Origin: JAAZNO01 sp012798275
GTDB taxonomy: Bacteria; Chloroflexota; Anaerolineae; B4-G1; SLSP01
Reading direction: 5' to 3'
Assembly (NCBI GenBank): GCA_035347995.1
Contig: DAOPQD010000059.1
Coordinates: 1 to 20,593 of the forward strand
DNA: 20,593 nt
Made by a program: the position numbers and the translations under genes. The notes beneath the pieces were generated by a model. That model was given only the letters and a program-made list of their open reading frames with translations, did not search any database and was not told the DNA's origin. Of this stretch, positions 1 through 7,118 are shown piece after piece. Numbering within the stretch: position 1 is the stretch's first letter; each line of letters opens with the position of its first letter.

Positions 1-82
1 TTATCATTTGACAGAACCATCTTACCATACTCGGATTTTACGTGACAGAACGCGAGCGCGGGCGCGCCTCTCATTCTGAGTG

Positions 83-88
83 TATAAT
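83..88 (+). promoter_or_regulatory. candidate -10 element ahead of the nitroreductase gene
   Basis: A perfect TATAAT hexamer lies in the leader, about 125 nt before the nitroreductase start. No convincing -35 hexamer sits 16-18 nt upstream; a TTGACA at 8-13 is too far away to pair with it. If used, transcription would begin near 95, inside the GTGTGAAGGTG repeats. The call rests on the hexamer alone. Confidence 0.3.
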
Positions 89-91
89 GGG

Positions 92-152
92 GAACGTGTG
101 AAGGTGCGACGATGCGAACGTGTGAAGGTGCCCATGTGTGAAGGTGTGAACG
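92..152. repeat. short direct repeats, GTGTGAAGGTG x3
   Basis: The 11-mer GTGTGAAGGTG occurs at 96-106, 120-130 and 136-146. The first two copies extend to the identical 15-mer GAACGTGTGAAGGTG (92-106 and 116-130). The block ends in a partial GTGTGAACG. Copy spacing is 24 and 16 nt, so this is a degenerate tandem array, not a regular iteron. The repeats lie just after a TATAAT and before the nitroreductase ribosome binding site. Whether they bind a regulator or are simple-sequence debris cannot be told from this window. Confidence 0.6.
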
Positions 153-211
153 TAAATGACTCGCCGATTCGCTTTTTCGCTGACTCGTTGATTTTCTGAG
201 GAGGTGTGACT

Positions 212-784
212 ATGCTAAAGACTTTGATCCAGAACAACCGCAGTTACCGACGTTTTTATCAGGACGTCCCCATCACCCGCGAGCAGTTGCGCGAGTGGGT
301 GGATCTGGCGCGGCTCTCAGCCTCGGCGGCGAACCGGCAGCCGCTCAAGTTCGCCCTCTCCGCGGAACCGGAGCGCAACGCGCGGATTTTCGCCTGTCTG
401 GGCTGGGCGGCCTATCTGCCCGAGTGGGGCGGCCCGGCGGAAGGGGAACGTCCGGCCGCGTACATCGTCATCTTGAAGGACCGGCAGATCTCGGCCAACG
501 CTGACGTGGACTCCGGCATCGCGGCGCAAAGCATCCTCCTGGGCGCGGTCGAAGCGGGCTTTGGCGGATGCATCCTCGCTTCGGTGGACCGGAAAACCCT
601 GCGCACTGAGCTCGCTCTGCCGGATCACCTGGAGATCTTGCTGGTCATCGCGTTGGGGAAGCCCAGGGAGACTGTGGTCATCGAGCCGGTCGGCGAGGAC
701 GGGGACATCCGCTACTGGCGCGACGCCGAGGGCGTCCATCACGTCCCGAAGCGGGCGCTCGATGCCCTGATCTTCAGCGCCTGA
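212..784 (+). CDS. nitroreductase family protein
   Basis: This is a 190-residue FMN-dependent nitroreductase-fold protein, of the family that passes electrons from NAD(P)H to nitro compounds, quinones or flavins. The N-terminal IQNNRSYRRFYQD gives the Arg residues that usually hold the FMN phosphate. SASAANRQPLKF and the glycine-rich GIAAQSILLGAVEAGFGG follow in the order expected for the family. The C-terminal YWRDAEGVHHVPKR is typical of a short anaerobe-associated subgroup. The ATG at 212 is preferred to an in-frame GTG at 206 because AGGAGG (199-204) sits 7 nt before the ATG, while the GTG overlaps that site. The next gene has its own promoter, so this one is probably monocistronic. The natural substrate cannot be predicted. 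Confidence 0.9.
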   Translation: MLKTLIQNNRSYRRFYQDVPITREQLREWVDLARLSASAANRQPLKFALSAEPERNARIFACLGWAAYLPEWGGPAEGERPAAYIVILKDRQISANADVDSGIAAQSILLGAVEAGFGGCILASVDRKTLRTELALPDHLEILLVIALGKPRETVVIEPVGEDGDIRYWRDAEGVHHVPKRALDALIFSA

Positions 785-797
785 GGTGCCGCGGGTG

Positions 798-826
798 TTG
801 TCACCTTGGACGGTTGATGCTACAAT
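798..826 (+). promoter_or_regulatory. sigma-70-type promoter for the DUF4013 gene
   Basis: TTGTCA (798-803) and TACAAT (821-826) are separated by exactly 17 nt; each differs from consensus at one position. Transcription would start near 833 and give a leader of about 75 nt, which includes a run of G at 847-855. It begins 14 nt after the nitroreductase stop, which argues that the next gene is expressed independently. Confidence 0.7.
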
Positions 827-906
827 AAAGCGTAGGGACATCGGAGTGGGGGGGGGCAAGCTTCAGTCAGTGGTGAGTTCTGTAACACTTTTACAGGAGG
901 AGTGCA

Positions 907-1578
907 ATGGACCTTGGATTGGCTTTCACGTTTGTGTTTCGGGATGAGAACTGGCTACAAAAAGTGCTCATCAATGGTCTGATTGGCCTGATTCCGGTGG
1001 TGGGGCAACTCTATCTGCTGGGATGGGCCCTGGAGGTCGCGCGACAGGTGGCGCTGGATCAATACACCGTCTTGCCGGATGTGGATTTCAACACCTACCT
1101 GCGGCGGGGATTCCACGCTTTTGTCGTAGGATTGGTGTACAGCCTGCCCCTATGGGTTTTGGCTCTGCCGATGGTGCTGCTCCCCATGATGGGGACGGCG
1201 CTGAAGCTGAATGAGGACGCCCTGGCAGCCATCACCATGATCAGCTCGATATGTTGCGGTGGATTGATCCTCCTCTATTCCCTCTTCATGGGACTGTTGC
1301 TTCAGACGGCTTACGCCCACATTGCCGTGAAAGATACCTTGAACGCCGGTTTCGAGCTGGCTGAGGTTTTTCGACTGTTCAAGGTCGCCATCGGAGCGTG
1401 GCTGCTGGCTTTCGTCGGCGCGTTCATTGCCGGACTTGCAGCTTCTCTCATCGGCTCCATTGCCTGCGGCATCGGGATCATTTTCACCATGGCGATTTAC
1501 TTCCCGGTGATGGGGCATCTTTACGGACAGGCCTATCGGCAAGCTCAAATGGCGCCGGCGTTGAATGCCTCCGCGTGA
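907..1578 (+). CDS. DUF4013-like polytopic membrane protein
   Basis: This 223-residue hydrophobic protein matches the general pattern of DUF4013 membrane proteins. The N-terminal FRDENWLQKVLINGLIGLIPVVGQLYLLGW combines the conserved start with the first membrane segment. Further hydrophobic stretches lie near residues 65-95, 107-135, 160-185 and 190-207, so about five segments are likely. No catalytic or metal-binding motif is visible and the function is unknown. AGGAGG at 895-900 precedes the ATG by 6 nt, and a good promoter lies upstream at 798-826. About 190 nt separate it from the beta-galactosidase gene, so co-transcription is not obvious. Confidence 0.75.
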   Translation: MDLGLAFTFVFRDENWLQKVLINGLIGLIPVVGQLYLLGWALEVARQVALDQYTVLPDVDFNTYLRRGFHAFVVGLVYSLPLWVLALPMVLLPMMGTALKLNEDALAAITMISSICCGGLILLYSLFMGLLLQTAYAHIAVKDTLNAGFELAEVFRLFKVAIGAWLLAFVGAFIAGLAASLIGSIACGIGIIFTMAIYFPVMGHLYGQAYRQAQMAPALNASA

Positions 1579-1655
1579 CGCGGCGCGCGCTTCCCTTGAG
1601 TGAGGAGACGCCGGGCGCTGGCACACGGCATCCGGGCATGAGACCGTGAGTCGTA

Positions 1656-1717
1656 AGCCGTGGGCCGAGGCTGCGACGGCTCTCTACTCACGACGTACCG
1701 ATTTCTATTCCCGAAGG
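1656..1717. repeat. dispersed intergenic repeat, copy 1
   Basis: This stretch aligns with 5218-5273. Shared blocks, in order, are AGCCGTG..GC.GAGGCTG.GAC, CTCT, CTCACGAC and CTATT..CGAAGG. Both copies end shortly before a protein-coding gene. It occupies most of the gap between the DUF4013 gene and the beta-galactosidase gene. No open reading frame or transposase is associated with it. Confidence 0.5.
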
Positions 1718-1771
1718 TGCCTCCATCCGTAAGCGAGTTTTGATGGATAATTTTTGTGGAAAGGTAACCGC

Positions 1772-4700
1772 ATGCCCCTCTACGATTGGGAAGATCCGCG
1801 CATGGTAGGCCGTAACAAAGAGGCCGCTCACGTCCCGCTCACCCCTTTCGCTGCCGGCCGGGCCGCGCTCGATGGCCGCGATCCGGCAACGTTTTCCCTC
1901 AATGGCCGCTGGCGTTTCCGCCTGTTTCCCACCCCCCTGGCGGTTCCTGAGGATTTCGCCGCCGCGGGATTCGATGACGCGGCGTGGGATGAGATTATCG
2001 TCCCGGGTAACTGGCAACTGCAGGGTTACGACCGTCCCATCTACACCAATGTGCAATATCCCTTTCCCATTGACCCCGGCTTGCTGGCGGCAGCCGTGCG
2101 GATGAGCCAGACTTTCGACGAGCGCCGCTCGATGCTGGAATTGCGGATGCCGCCGGAAGCCTTTGACTGCCCGTTGACCGTTCCCCGCCAGGACAATCCC
2201 ACCGGCTGCTATCGCACCCGTTTTACGGCGCCGGCGGAATGGGAAGGGCGGCGCGTCTTCCTGCGCTTCGAGGGGGTGGATTCGGCATTCCACGTCTGGC
2301 TCAACGGCGCCTTGCTCGGCTACAGCCAGGACAGCCGCCTGCCCGCCGAATTCGACCTCACGCCGCTGCTGCGGCCCGGCGAAAACATCCTCGCCGTCGC
2401 CGTCTACCGCTGGTCGGACGGCAGCTACCTGGAGGATCAGGACTTCTGGCGGCTGAGCGGCATCTTCCGCGACGTGACGCTCTGGGCCGCGCCGCCGGTC
2501 CATGTGTGGGATTATGCCGTGCACACCTTCCTCGACGCCGACTACCGCGACGCCATCCTGCGCGTCGAAGCGCTGATTCGCCATCGCGGGACACAGCCGG
2601 CGACAGGCACGATCGCCATCACCCTGCTCAATGCGGCGGAACAGAGCCTCGCCACTGCCGACGCCCCTTTCATGGCGGAGGCGGGCGCCGAAGTCACCGT
2701 GACATTGGAAACGGCAGTCGTCAATCCTGCCAAATGGTCGGCGGAGACGCCGGCGCTTTACACCCTCATCGTCACGCTTCGAGATGCCGCCGGACAGGTG
2801 ACGCAGGTGGAGCGCAGCCGCATCGGTTTTCGCAAAGTCGAGGTCATCGCCGGGCAAATCTGCCTCAACGGCAGGCCCCTCACATTTCGCGGCATCAATC
2901 GCCACGAGCACGACCCCGACACCGGCCACACCGTCACCGAGGATTCGATGCTGCAAGACCTCTACCTGATGAAACAACACAACATCAACGCCGTGCGGAC
3001 TTCCCACTATCCCAACCATCCCCGCTGGTACGAACTCTGCGACGAGCTGGGCATCTATCTGATTGACGAGGCTAACATCGAATCTCATGGCGTATGGGAT
3101 CGGCTGGCGCGCGACCCCGCCTGGGAGACGGCATTCCTGGAGCGAGTGACGGGCATGGTTGCCCGCGACAAGAATCATCCCAGCATCCTCATCTGGTCGT
3201 TGGGGAACGAATCGGGCTACGGCCCCAACTTTGTCGCGGCGGCGCATTGGATTCACGCCCACGATCCCACGCGGTTGGTCCACTATCATCCCGCCGCTGA
3301 CGCCCCCGAGGTGGATTTGCTCGCGCCGATGTATCCATCTATCGCGCAGCTGACCGCGCTGGCCGAAGATCCCGCCGAGACGCGCCCCATCGTGATGTGC
3401 GAGTACGCTCACGCCATGGGCAACAGCCCCGGTGCGCTGCGGGAATACTGGGACGCCATCGCCCGCTACCCGCGCCTCCAGGGCGGCTTCATCTGGGATT
3501 GGGTGGATCAGGGCTTGCGACAGGTCACCGCGCTGGGCGAGCCCTGGTTTGCCTACGGCGGCGACTTCGGCGACGAGCCTAACGACGGCACGTTTTGCAT
3601 CAATGGCGTCGTGGATCCCGACCGCGAGCCGCATCCCTCGCTGTGGGAAGTGCAGCGGGTTTACGCGCCCATTACCTTCGAGGCGGGGGACATCGCGGCG
3701 GGCGTGCTGCGCATCCACAACCAGCGCGCTTTCACGGCGACGGACGATCTGAGCTTCCTCTGGGCCGTGGAAGCGGATGGCGCGATAGTTCAGGCCGGCG
3801 CCTTGCCCCGCCTGGAGATTCCGGCGGGCGGCGAGACGCAGGTCGTCGTGCCCTTCAAGCCGTTTACCCCCGACCCCGGCGTGGAAGTCTGGCTCACCGT
3901 GCGGGCGATTCTGGTGAAAAACACCCCTTGGGCGCAGGCCGGGCATGAAATCGCCTGGGAGCAATTCCCCTTGCCGGTGGACGTTCCACTCACGGCTCAG
4001 CCGTTGGCTTCCCTGCCGCGGGTGGCCTTCGAGGATTCCGAAGGCGGCGTGATGCTCTACAACGCCGAATCCGTGCTGATCTTCGATCGGCAAACCGGTG
4101 AGCTGCGCAACTGGGAGCACCGTCAACGGCCGGTGGCGCGCGGCATGTGGCTCAACCTCTGGCGCGCGCCGACGGACAACGATCTCAAACGGATGGCGGG
4201 ACTGTGGCGCGCGGCGGGACTCGATCGGTTGGAACAGCGCGTGCGGGAATTGCGAGTGGAGCGGCTCGCCCCGCAGGCGCTCCGCCTCGTCCTCGCAACG
4301 GAGCTCGCGCCGGCGGAGGCCGCGCCCGTAGCGACCGGCCTTGCCGAGATCGTCATTTTGGGCAATGGCGATGTCCTGTTGGAGCAGACGGTGACGTTGG
4401 CGGAGGGGCTGCCGCCGTTGCCCCGGGTGGGCGTGCGTTTCACGGTCCCCGGCGGCTACGAGCGCTACAGCTGGCTGGGACGCGGTCCGCACGAAAGCTA
4501 TCCCGATCGCCAGACGGGCGCGCGCCGGGGGTGCTATCACAGCACCGTGGATGCGGAATACGTCCCCTACATTCACCCTCAGGAGCACGGCAACAAGACG
4601 GACGTCCGGTGGGTCGCGTTGACCGATGCGCGGGGCGCGGGCCTTCTGGCGGCAGTTCATCCCTTTGCGGAGGGCGCTCCCGCGCCGCTGCTCAACGTCA

Positions 4701-4948
4701 GCGCGCAGCATCTCACCGCGCATGACCTCGCCGCCGCCGCGCACACCTTCGAATTGCGGCGCCGCGAGGAAATCACCCTCAACCTGGATGTCGCGCAGGC
4801 GGGACTCGGCTCCGAAGCGTGCGGGCCGGGCGTGCTGCCCCGCTACGAGCTCACGGCGCGCGTTTACCGGTGGCGCGTGCGGTTGCATCCCCTCAGCCCG
4901 GAGGATGGCGGGCCGGAAGCGTCTGCCAGACAGCGGTGGGCGGTGTGA
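1772..4948 (+). CDS. lacZ: beta-galactosidase, LacZ-type (GH2)
   Basis: This 1058-residue protein hydrolyses terminal beta-D-galactosides such as lactose and has the full long-LacZ architecture: N-terminal jelly-roll sugar-binding domain (about 40-250), Ig-like domain, TIM barrel (about 365-660), second Ig-like domain and a C-terminal beta-sandwich (about 770-1040). The catalytic acid/base is Glu480 in SLGNESGYGP and the nucleophile is Glu544 in MCEYAHAMGNSPG. RTSHYPNHPRWYELCDELG is also conserved. No signal peptide is visible, so it is probably cytoplasmic. Compared with E. coli LacZ there are about 30 extra residues between YPFPIDP (from 96) and NPTGCY (from 142). ATG 1772 is chosen over an in-frame TTG at 1754 because GGAAAGG (1758-1764) sits 7 nt before it. 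No transporter or sugar regulator is adjacent. Confidence 0.96.
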   Translation: MPLYDWEDPRMVGRNKEAAHVPLTPFAAGRAALDGRDPATFSLNGRWRFRLFPTPLAVPEDFAAAGFDDAAWDEIIVPGNWQLQGYDRPIYTNVQYPFPIDPGLLAAAVRMSQTFDERRSMLELRMPPEAFDCPLTVPRQDNPTGCYRTRFTAPAEWEGRRVFLRFEGVDSAFHVWLNGALLGYSQDSRLPAEFDLTPLLRPGENILAVAVYRWSDGSYLEDQDFWRLSGIFRDVTLWAAPPVHVWDYAVHTFLDADYRDAILRVEALIRHRGTQPATGTIAITLLNAAEQSLATADAPFMAEAGAEVTVTLETAVVNPAKWSAETPALYTLIVTLRDAAGQVTQVERSRIGFRKVEVIAGQICLNGRPLTFRGINRHEHDPDTGHTVTEDSMLQDLYLMKQHNINAVRTSHYPNHPRWYELCDELGIYLIDEANIESHGVWDRLARDPAWETAFLERVTGMVARDKNHPSILIWSLGNESGYGPNFVAAAHWIHAHDPTRLVHYHPAADAPEVDLLAPMYPSIAQLTALAEDPAETRPIVMCEYAHAMGNSPGALREYWDAIARYPRLQGGFIWDWVDQGLRQVTALGEPWFAYGGDFGDEPNDGTFCINGVVDPDREPHPSLWEVQRVYAPITFEAGDIAAGVLRIHNQRAFTATDDLSFLWAVEADGAIVQAGALPRLEIPAGGETQVVVPFKPFTPDPGVEVWLTVRAILVKNTPWAQAGHEIAWEQFPLPVDVPLTAQPLASLPRVAFEDSEGGVMLYNAESVLIFDRQTGELRNWEHRQRPVARGMWLNLWRAPTDNDLKRMAGLWRAAGLDRLEQRVRELRVERLAPQALRLVLATELAPAEAAPVATGLAEIVILGNGDVLLEQTVTLAEGLPPLPRVGVRFTVPGGYERYSWLGRGPHESYPDRQTGARRGCYHSTVDAEYVPYIHPQEHGNKTDVRWVALTDARGAGLLAAVHPFAEGAPAPLLNVSAQHLTAHDLAAAAHTFELRRREEITLNLDVAQAGLGSEACGPGVLPRYELTARVYRWRVRLHPLSPEDGGPEASARQRWAV

Positions 4949-4966
4949 GGCAGCGTACTTTCACTA

Positions 4967-5135
4967 TTGCCCCTCTCCCTGCCCCCTCCCCAACGGCGCA
5001 TACGCCGTTGGGGAGGGGGAGAAAAATAAGGGGGTTTTGCAGGCGGGCGTACGCCCGCCTGCAAAACCCCACAAAAAAAGTTTCCCTTCCCCCCGCGCTT
5101 TGCGCGGGGGGAAGGGACCAGGGGATAGGGGGCAA
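4967..5135. repeat. cloverleaf-like element: three perfect hairpins in an outer inverted repeat
   Basis: Three perfect palindromes lie in tandem after lacZ. Hairpin 1 is 4982-4998 with 5003-5019 (17 bp, CATA loop). Hairpin 2 is 5031-5050 with 5051-5070 (20-bp arms, no spacer). Hairpin 3 is 5083-5098 with 5102-5117 (16 bp, 3-nt loop). Flanking arms 4967-4980 and 5121-5135 also pair, with one bulge and one mismatch, and would close the three into a four-way junction. The linkers (5020-5030 and 5071-5082) are A-rich. In RNA this would be a very stable barrier or terminator behind lacZ. In DNA it resembles a composite of palindromic repeats. No coding potential is credible here. Confidence 0.85.
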
Positions 5136-5217
5136 GAGTTGATTCTCAATCTTCAGCAGTCACCAGGAAATCTTGCGTTTTTTTAGTCAATGGCTGAACA
5201 GTTATCATGGGAACCAT

Positions 5218-5273
5218 AGCCCGTGAGCAGAGGCTGTGACTACTCTCTTCTCACGACTCTCTATTTTCGAAGG
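5218..5273. repeat. dispersed intergenic repeat, copy 2
   Basis: This is the second copy of the element at 1656-1717, ending about 85 nt before the Coa1-like gene. Its CGTGAGCAGAGG (5222-5233) is identical, in reverse orientation, to 17341-17352 at the start of the DUF92 gene, so a third partial copy exists there. Apart from this copy, the gap between the cloverleaf element and the next start shows only a T-run at 5178-5184. Confidence 0.5.
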
Positions 5274-5357
5274 AGTTCACATGTTCCTACGGCACACCAC
5301 CGAGTAGGAAAATGACGCGGGCACGTGGGCACGTGTTTATTTTCCGGGGAGGATTCC

Positions 5358-5777
5358 ATGAGGCGGATCGTTTTAAGCCGTGGGCTGCGCGTCGGCGGCG
5401 CGCTTGGCTTTGGGGGCTGTGGGTGTGGGGCGATCATTGCGGTGCTGGTGCTGGCCTTCATCGCAGGCATCCTCGCCCTCATCTTTGGCATCATGCGCTC
5501 CTCGGAGCCTTTTCAGCAAGCCATGGCTGAAGTGCAACACAACCCGCAGGCGGTGCGCGCTCTGGGTGAGCCGATCAAGATTGGCTGGTTCCTCAGCGGC
5601 TCCATTTCCACCAGCGGTGACAGCGGCGAGGCGGAGCTGAGCATCCCCGTCTCCGGCTCCGTGGACAAGGGCACGTTGTACGTCGAGGCTTACAAGTCCG
5701 AGGACGTCTGGCATTTCACCCGGATGGAGCTGGTGACGAAAAAGTACCCCAATCGCATCAACTTGCTTGAGGAATAG
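5358..5777 (+). CDS. Coa1/Tim21-like membrane-anchored protein
   Basis: This 139-residue protein has one membrane segment (about 23-46, CGAIIAVLVLAFIAGILALI) and a C-terminal soluble domain. The domain carries ALGEPIKIGWFLSGSIS, SGDSGEAELSIPVSG and KGTLYVEAYKSEDVWHFTRMEL, the pattern of the Coa1/Tim21 family, named for a mitochondrial cytochrome oxidase assembly factor. In bacteria the family's role is poorly defined, and no oxidase genes are in the window. The ATG at 5358 is chosen because GGGGAGGA lies just upstream. An in-frame ATG at 5325 would add 11 hydrophilic residues ahead of the anchor. The radical SAM gene follows after 48 nt on the same strand, so the two may be co-transcribed. 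Confidence 0.72.
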   Translation: MRRIVLSRGLRVGGALGFGGCGCGAIIAVLVLAFIAGILALIFGIMRSSEPFQQAMAEVQHNPQAVRALGEPIKIGWFLSGSISTSGDSGEAELSIPVSGSVDKGTLYVEAYKSEDVWHFTRMELVTKKYPNRINLLEE

Positions 5778-5825
5778 CGCGCGCGAAGTCCATGGTCGCG
5801 CCGCTGTGAGGGAGGGATCCGACGG

Positions 5826-6596
5826 ATGCGTGTCTTGCCGCTCGAACGCGGTTTCACCTACGGACCGGTGCTTTCGCGCCGCCTGGGACGCTCGTTGGGC
5901 ATCAACATCCTGCCCATCGAGCGCAAAGTCTGCTCCTTCAACTGCGTCTACTGTCATTACGGCGTCACGCCGGGGGCCACTCTCACCCCGGCGGCGGAGG
6001 ATTTCCCTGGGGTGGGGCCGGTGCTCAAGGCCGTGGAGCTGGCATTGCGCGCCTACCCGGAAGTGGAGTCCCTCACCTTCTCCGGGAACGGCGAGCCGAC
6101 GCTGCACCCCTATTTCCACGAGCTGGTCTTTGGCGTGCGACAGCTGCGGGACCGCCTCGCCCCTCACGCGCAGGTGACGCTATTTTCCAACGCCACCGCC
6201 CTGCATCTGCCGCAGGTCCAGGCGGCGCTGCCGTGGGTGGACGTCCCCATCATGAAGCTGGATGCCGGCGACCCGGCGACGTTTGCCCGCATCAACCGCC
6301 CGGCGCGAGGCGTCACCTTTGAGGCGGTGTTCGCGCACCTGCAGGCGTTGCCCAATTGCTTCCTCCAAAGCGTGTTGATTGATGGCCCCGTGACCAACGC
6401 CCGCGGCGATCCTCTCGAAGCGTGGATCGCGGCCGTGGCCGAAATCCGCCCGCGGCAGGTGCAGATCTACAGCACCGATTACCCCGTCGCGGAGGAAAGC
6501 GTCGAGCGCGTCCCCCCCTTTCAGCTCCGGCGCATCGCCGAAGAAGTGTCCCGCCGTACTGCCCTCGACGTCCGACCTTTTTGGGTCAACCCCTGA
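5826..6596 (+). CDS. radical SAM protein, COG0731 / wyosine-synthesis-like
   Basis: This 256-residue radical SAM enzyme has the CX3CX2C cluster motif CSFNCVYC (Cys36, Cys40, Cys43), which binds the [4Fe-4S] cluster that cleaves S-adenosylmethionine. The preceding GPVLSRRLGRSLGINILP is characteristic of COG0731, the group related to the wyosine tRNA-modification enzyme TYW1. SFSGNGEPTLHP-type residues (here TFSGNGEPTLHP) and FSNATALH follow in order. The flavodoxin domain and extra cysteines of eukaryotic TYW1 are absent. Bacterial members usually have no assigned substrate, so the function is open. A GAGGGAGGG tract precedes the ATG. The zinc-module promoter starts about 45 nt after the stop. 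Confidence 0.85.
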   Translation: MRVLPLERGFTYGPVLSRRLGRSLGINILPIERKVCSFNCVYCHYGVTPGATLTPAAEDFPGVGPVLKAVELALRAYPEVESLTFSGNGEPTLHPYFHELVFGVRQLRDRLAPHAQVTLFSNATALHLPQVQAALPWVDVPIMKLDAGDPATFARINRPARGVTFEAVFAHLQALPNCFLQSVLIDGPVTNARGDPLEAWIAAVAEIRPRQVQIYSTDYPVAEESVERVPPFQLRRIAEEVSRRTALDVRPFWVNP

Positions 6597-6641
6597 TAAA
6601 TCTAACTGTCGTTCACACCTCTCCCCTCTGATTTCTGCCCC

Positions 6642-6689
6642 TTGACAATCCCTTTTCCCGTGCTAATATATGAGTACTTGTTCATATAT
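6642..6689 (+). promoter_or_regulatory. promoter and ArsR/SmtB-type operator for the zinc efflux module
   Basis: TTGACA (6642-6647) and TAATAT (6664-6669) are spaced 16 nt apart. A 24-bp palindrome at 6666-6689 has perfect 8-bp arms, ATATATGA and TCATATAT, around 8 nt. Read as adjacent 12-bp half-sites, it is ATATATGAGTAC and, on the other strand, ATATATGAACAA. This matches the known style of SmtB/CadC-family operators. It covers the -10 and start region, so bound repressor would block RNA polymerase. The regulator starts 17 nt further on, which implies autoregulation. Confidence 0.85.
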
Positions 6690-6705
6690 AGAGTATCGAG
6701 GCGGA

Positions 6706-7044
6706 ATGCACACTTCATCAGTTTGCGGACATTCGTTGCCGGAGAGCGAGCCGTTATTGCTCGATCCAGAGACGGCGGCGCAGATGGCGGCGCTCTTCAA
6801 GGCGTTGAGCGATCCTACCCGCGTGCGGATCATTGCGGCGCTGAGCGAGGGGGAGTGGTGCGTCTACGATTTGGCGCAAATCTTGGAAATGACGCACTCG
6901 GCCATTTCCCACCAGCTGCAGACGCTGCGCGCGCTGCGGGTAGTGCGCTATCGTAAAGAGGGCCGTCATGTCTTCTACGCCCTCGACGATGAGCACATCC
7001 GCGATCTCTTCCAGCAAAGCCTGGAACATGCTCGCCATGCCTGA
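6706..7044 (+). CDS. ArsR/SmtB-family metal-sensing repressor
   Basis: This 112-residue winged-helix repressor should release DNA when bound to zinc, or to cadmium or lead. The core ALFKALSDPTRVRIIAALSEGEWCVYDLA, the recognition helix SAISHQLQTLRALRVV and the wing RKEGRHVFYAL are standard. The C-terminal helix carries Asp95, His97, His108 and His111, an exact DxH-x10-H-x2-H alpha5 zinc site as in SmtB/CzrA. Cys52 sits where alpha3N sensors have CxC but the second Cys is Tyr54; Cys7 and His9 are near the N-terminus. An ATG at 6670 is in frame but overlaps the promoter and operator, so 6706 is chosen, with CGAGG just upstream. It precedes the ATPase by 74 nt, probably in one transcript. Confidence 0.93.
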   Translation: MHTSSVCGHSLPESEPLLLDPETAAQMAALFKALSDPTRVRIIAALSEGEWCVYDLAQILEMTHSAISHQLQTLRALRVVRYRKEGRHVFYALDDEHIRDLFQQSLEHARHA

Positions 7045-7079
7045 GATGGCCTCAGCCATGCGCCTGGAAAACGCCTCCC

Positions 7080-7099
7080 TCCGCCCGGTCACGGGCGGA
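7080..7099 (+). other. hairpin between the repressor and ATPase genes
   Basis: TCCGCCCG (7080-7087) and CGGGCGGA (7092-7099) form a perfect 8-bp stem with a GTCA loop. It lies 9 nt before the ATPase Shine-Dalgarno GGAGG (7109-7113). No T-run follows, so it is not a standard terminator. It may stabilise the downstream message or tune the repressor to ATPase ratio. Confidence 0.5.
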
Positions 7100-7118
7100 A
7101 GGAAACCTGGAGGTTCTC

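Noticed and set aside
1746..1751. GATAAT as lacZ -10
   Set aside because: Good hexamer, but the -35 position (CCATCC) is unlike consensus and there is no extended -10, so it is not listed as a promoter.
1688..4888. A 1066-codon open frame antisense to lacZ
   Set aside because: It mirrors lacZ in a high-GC region where stops are rare in the antisense frame; it shows no domain, and lacZ has both catalytic glutamates intact.
4967..5135. CRISPR array or tRNA gene
   Set aside because: The three palindromes differ from each other, so there is no repeat-spacer pattern, and there is no T-loop or anticodon-arm sequence.
4864..5186. Several ORFs across the palindromes after lacZ
   Set aside because: They translate the inverted repeats and give the same peptide fragments on both strands; no family resemblance.
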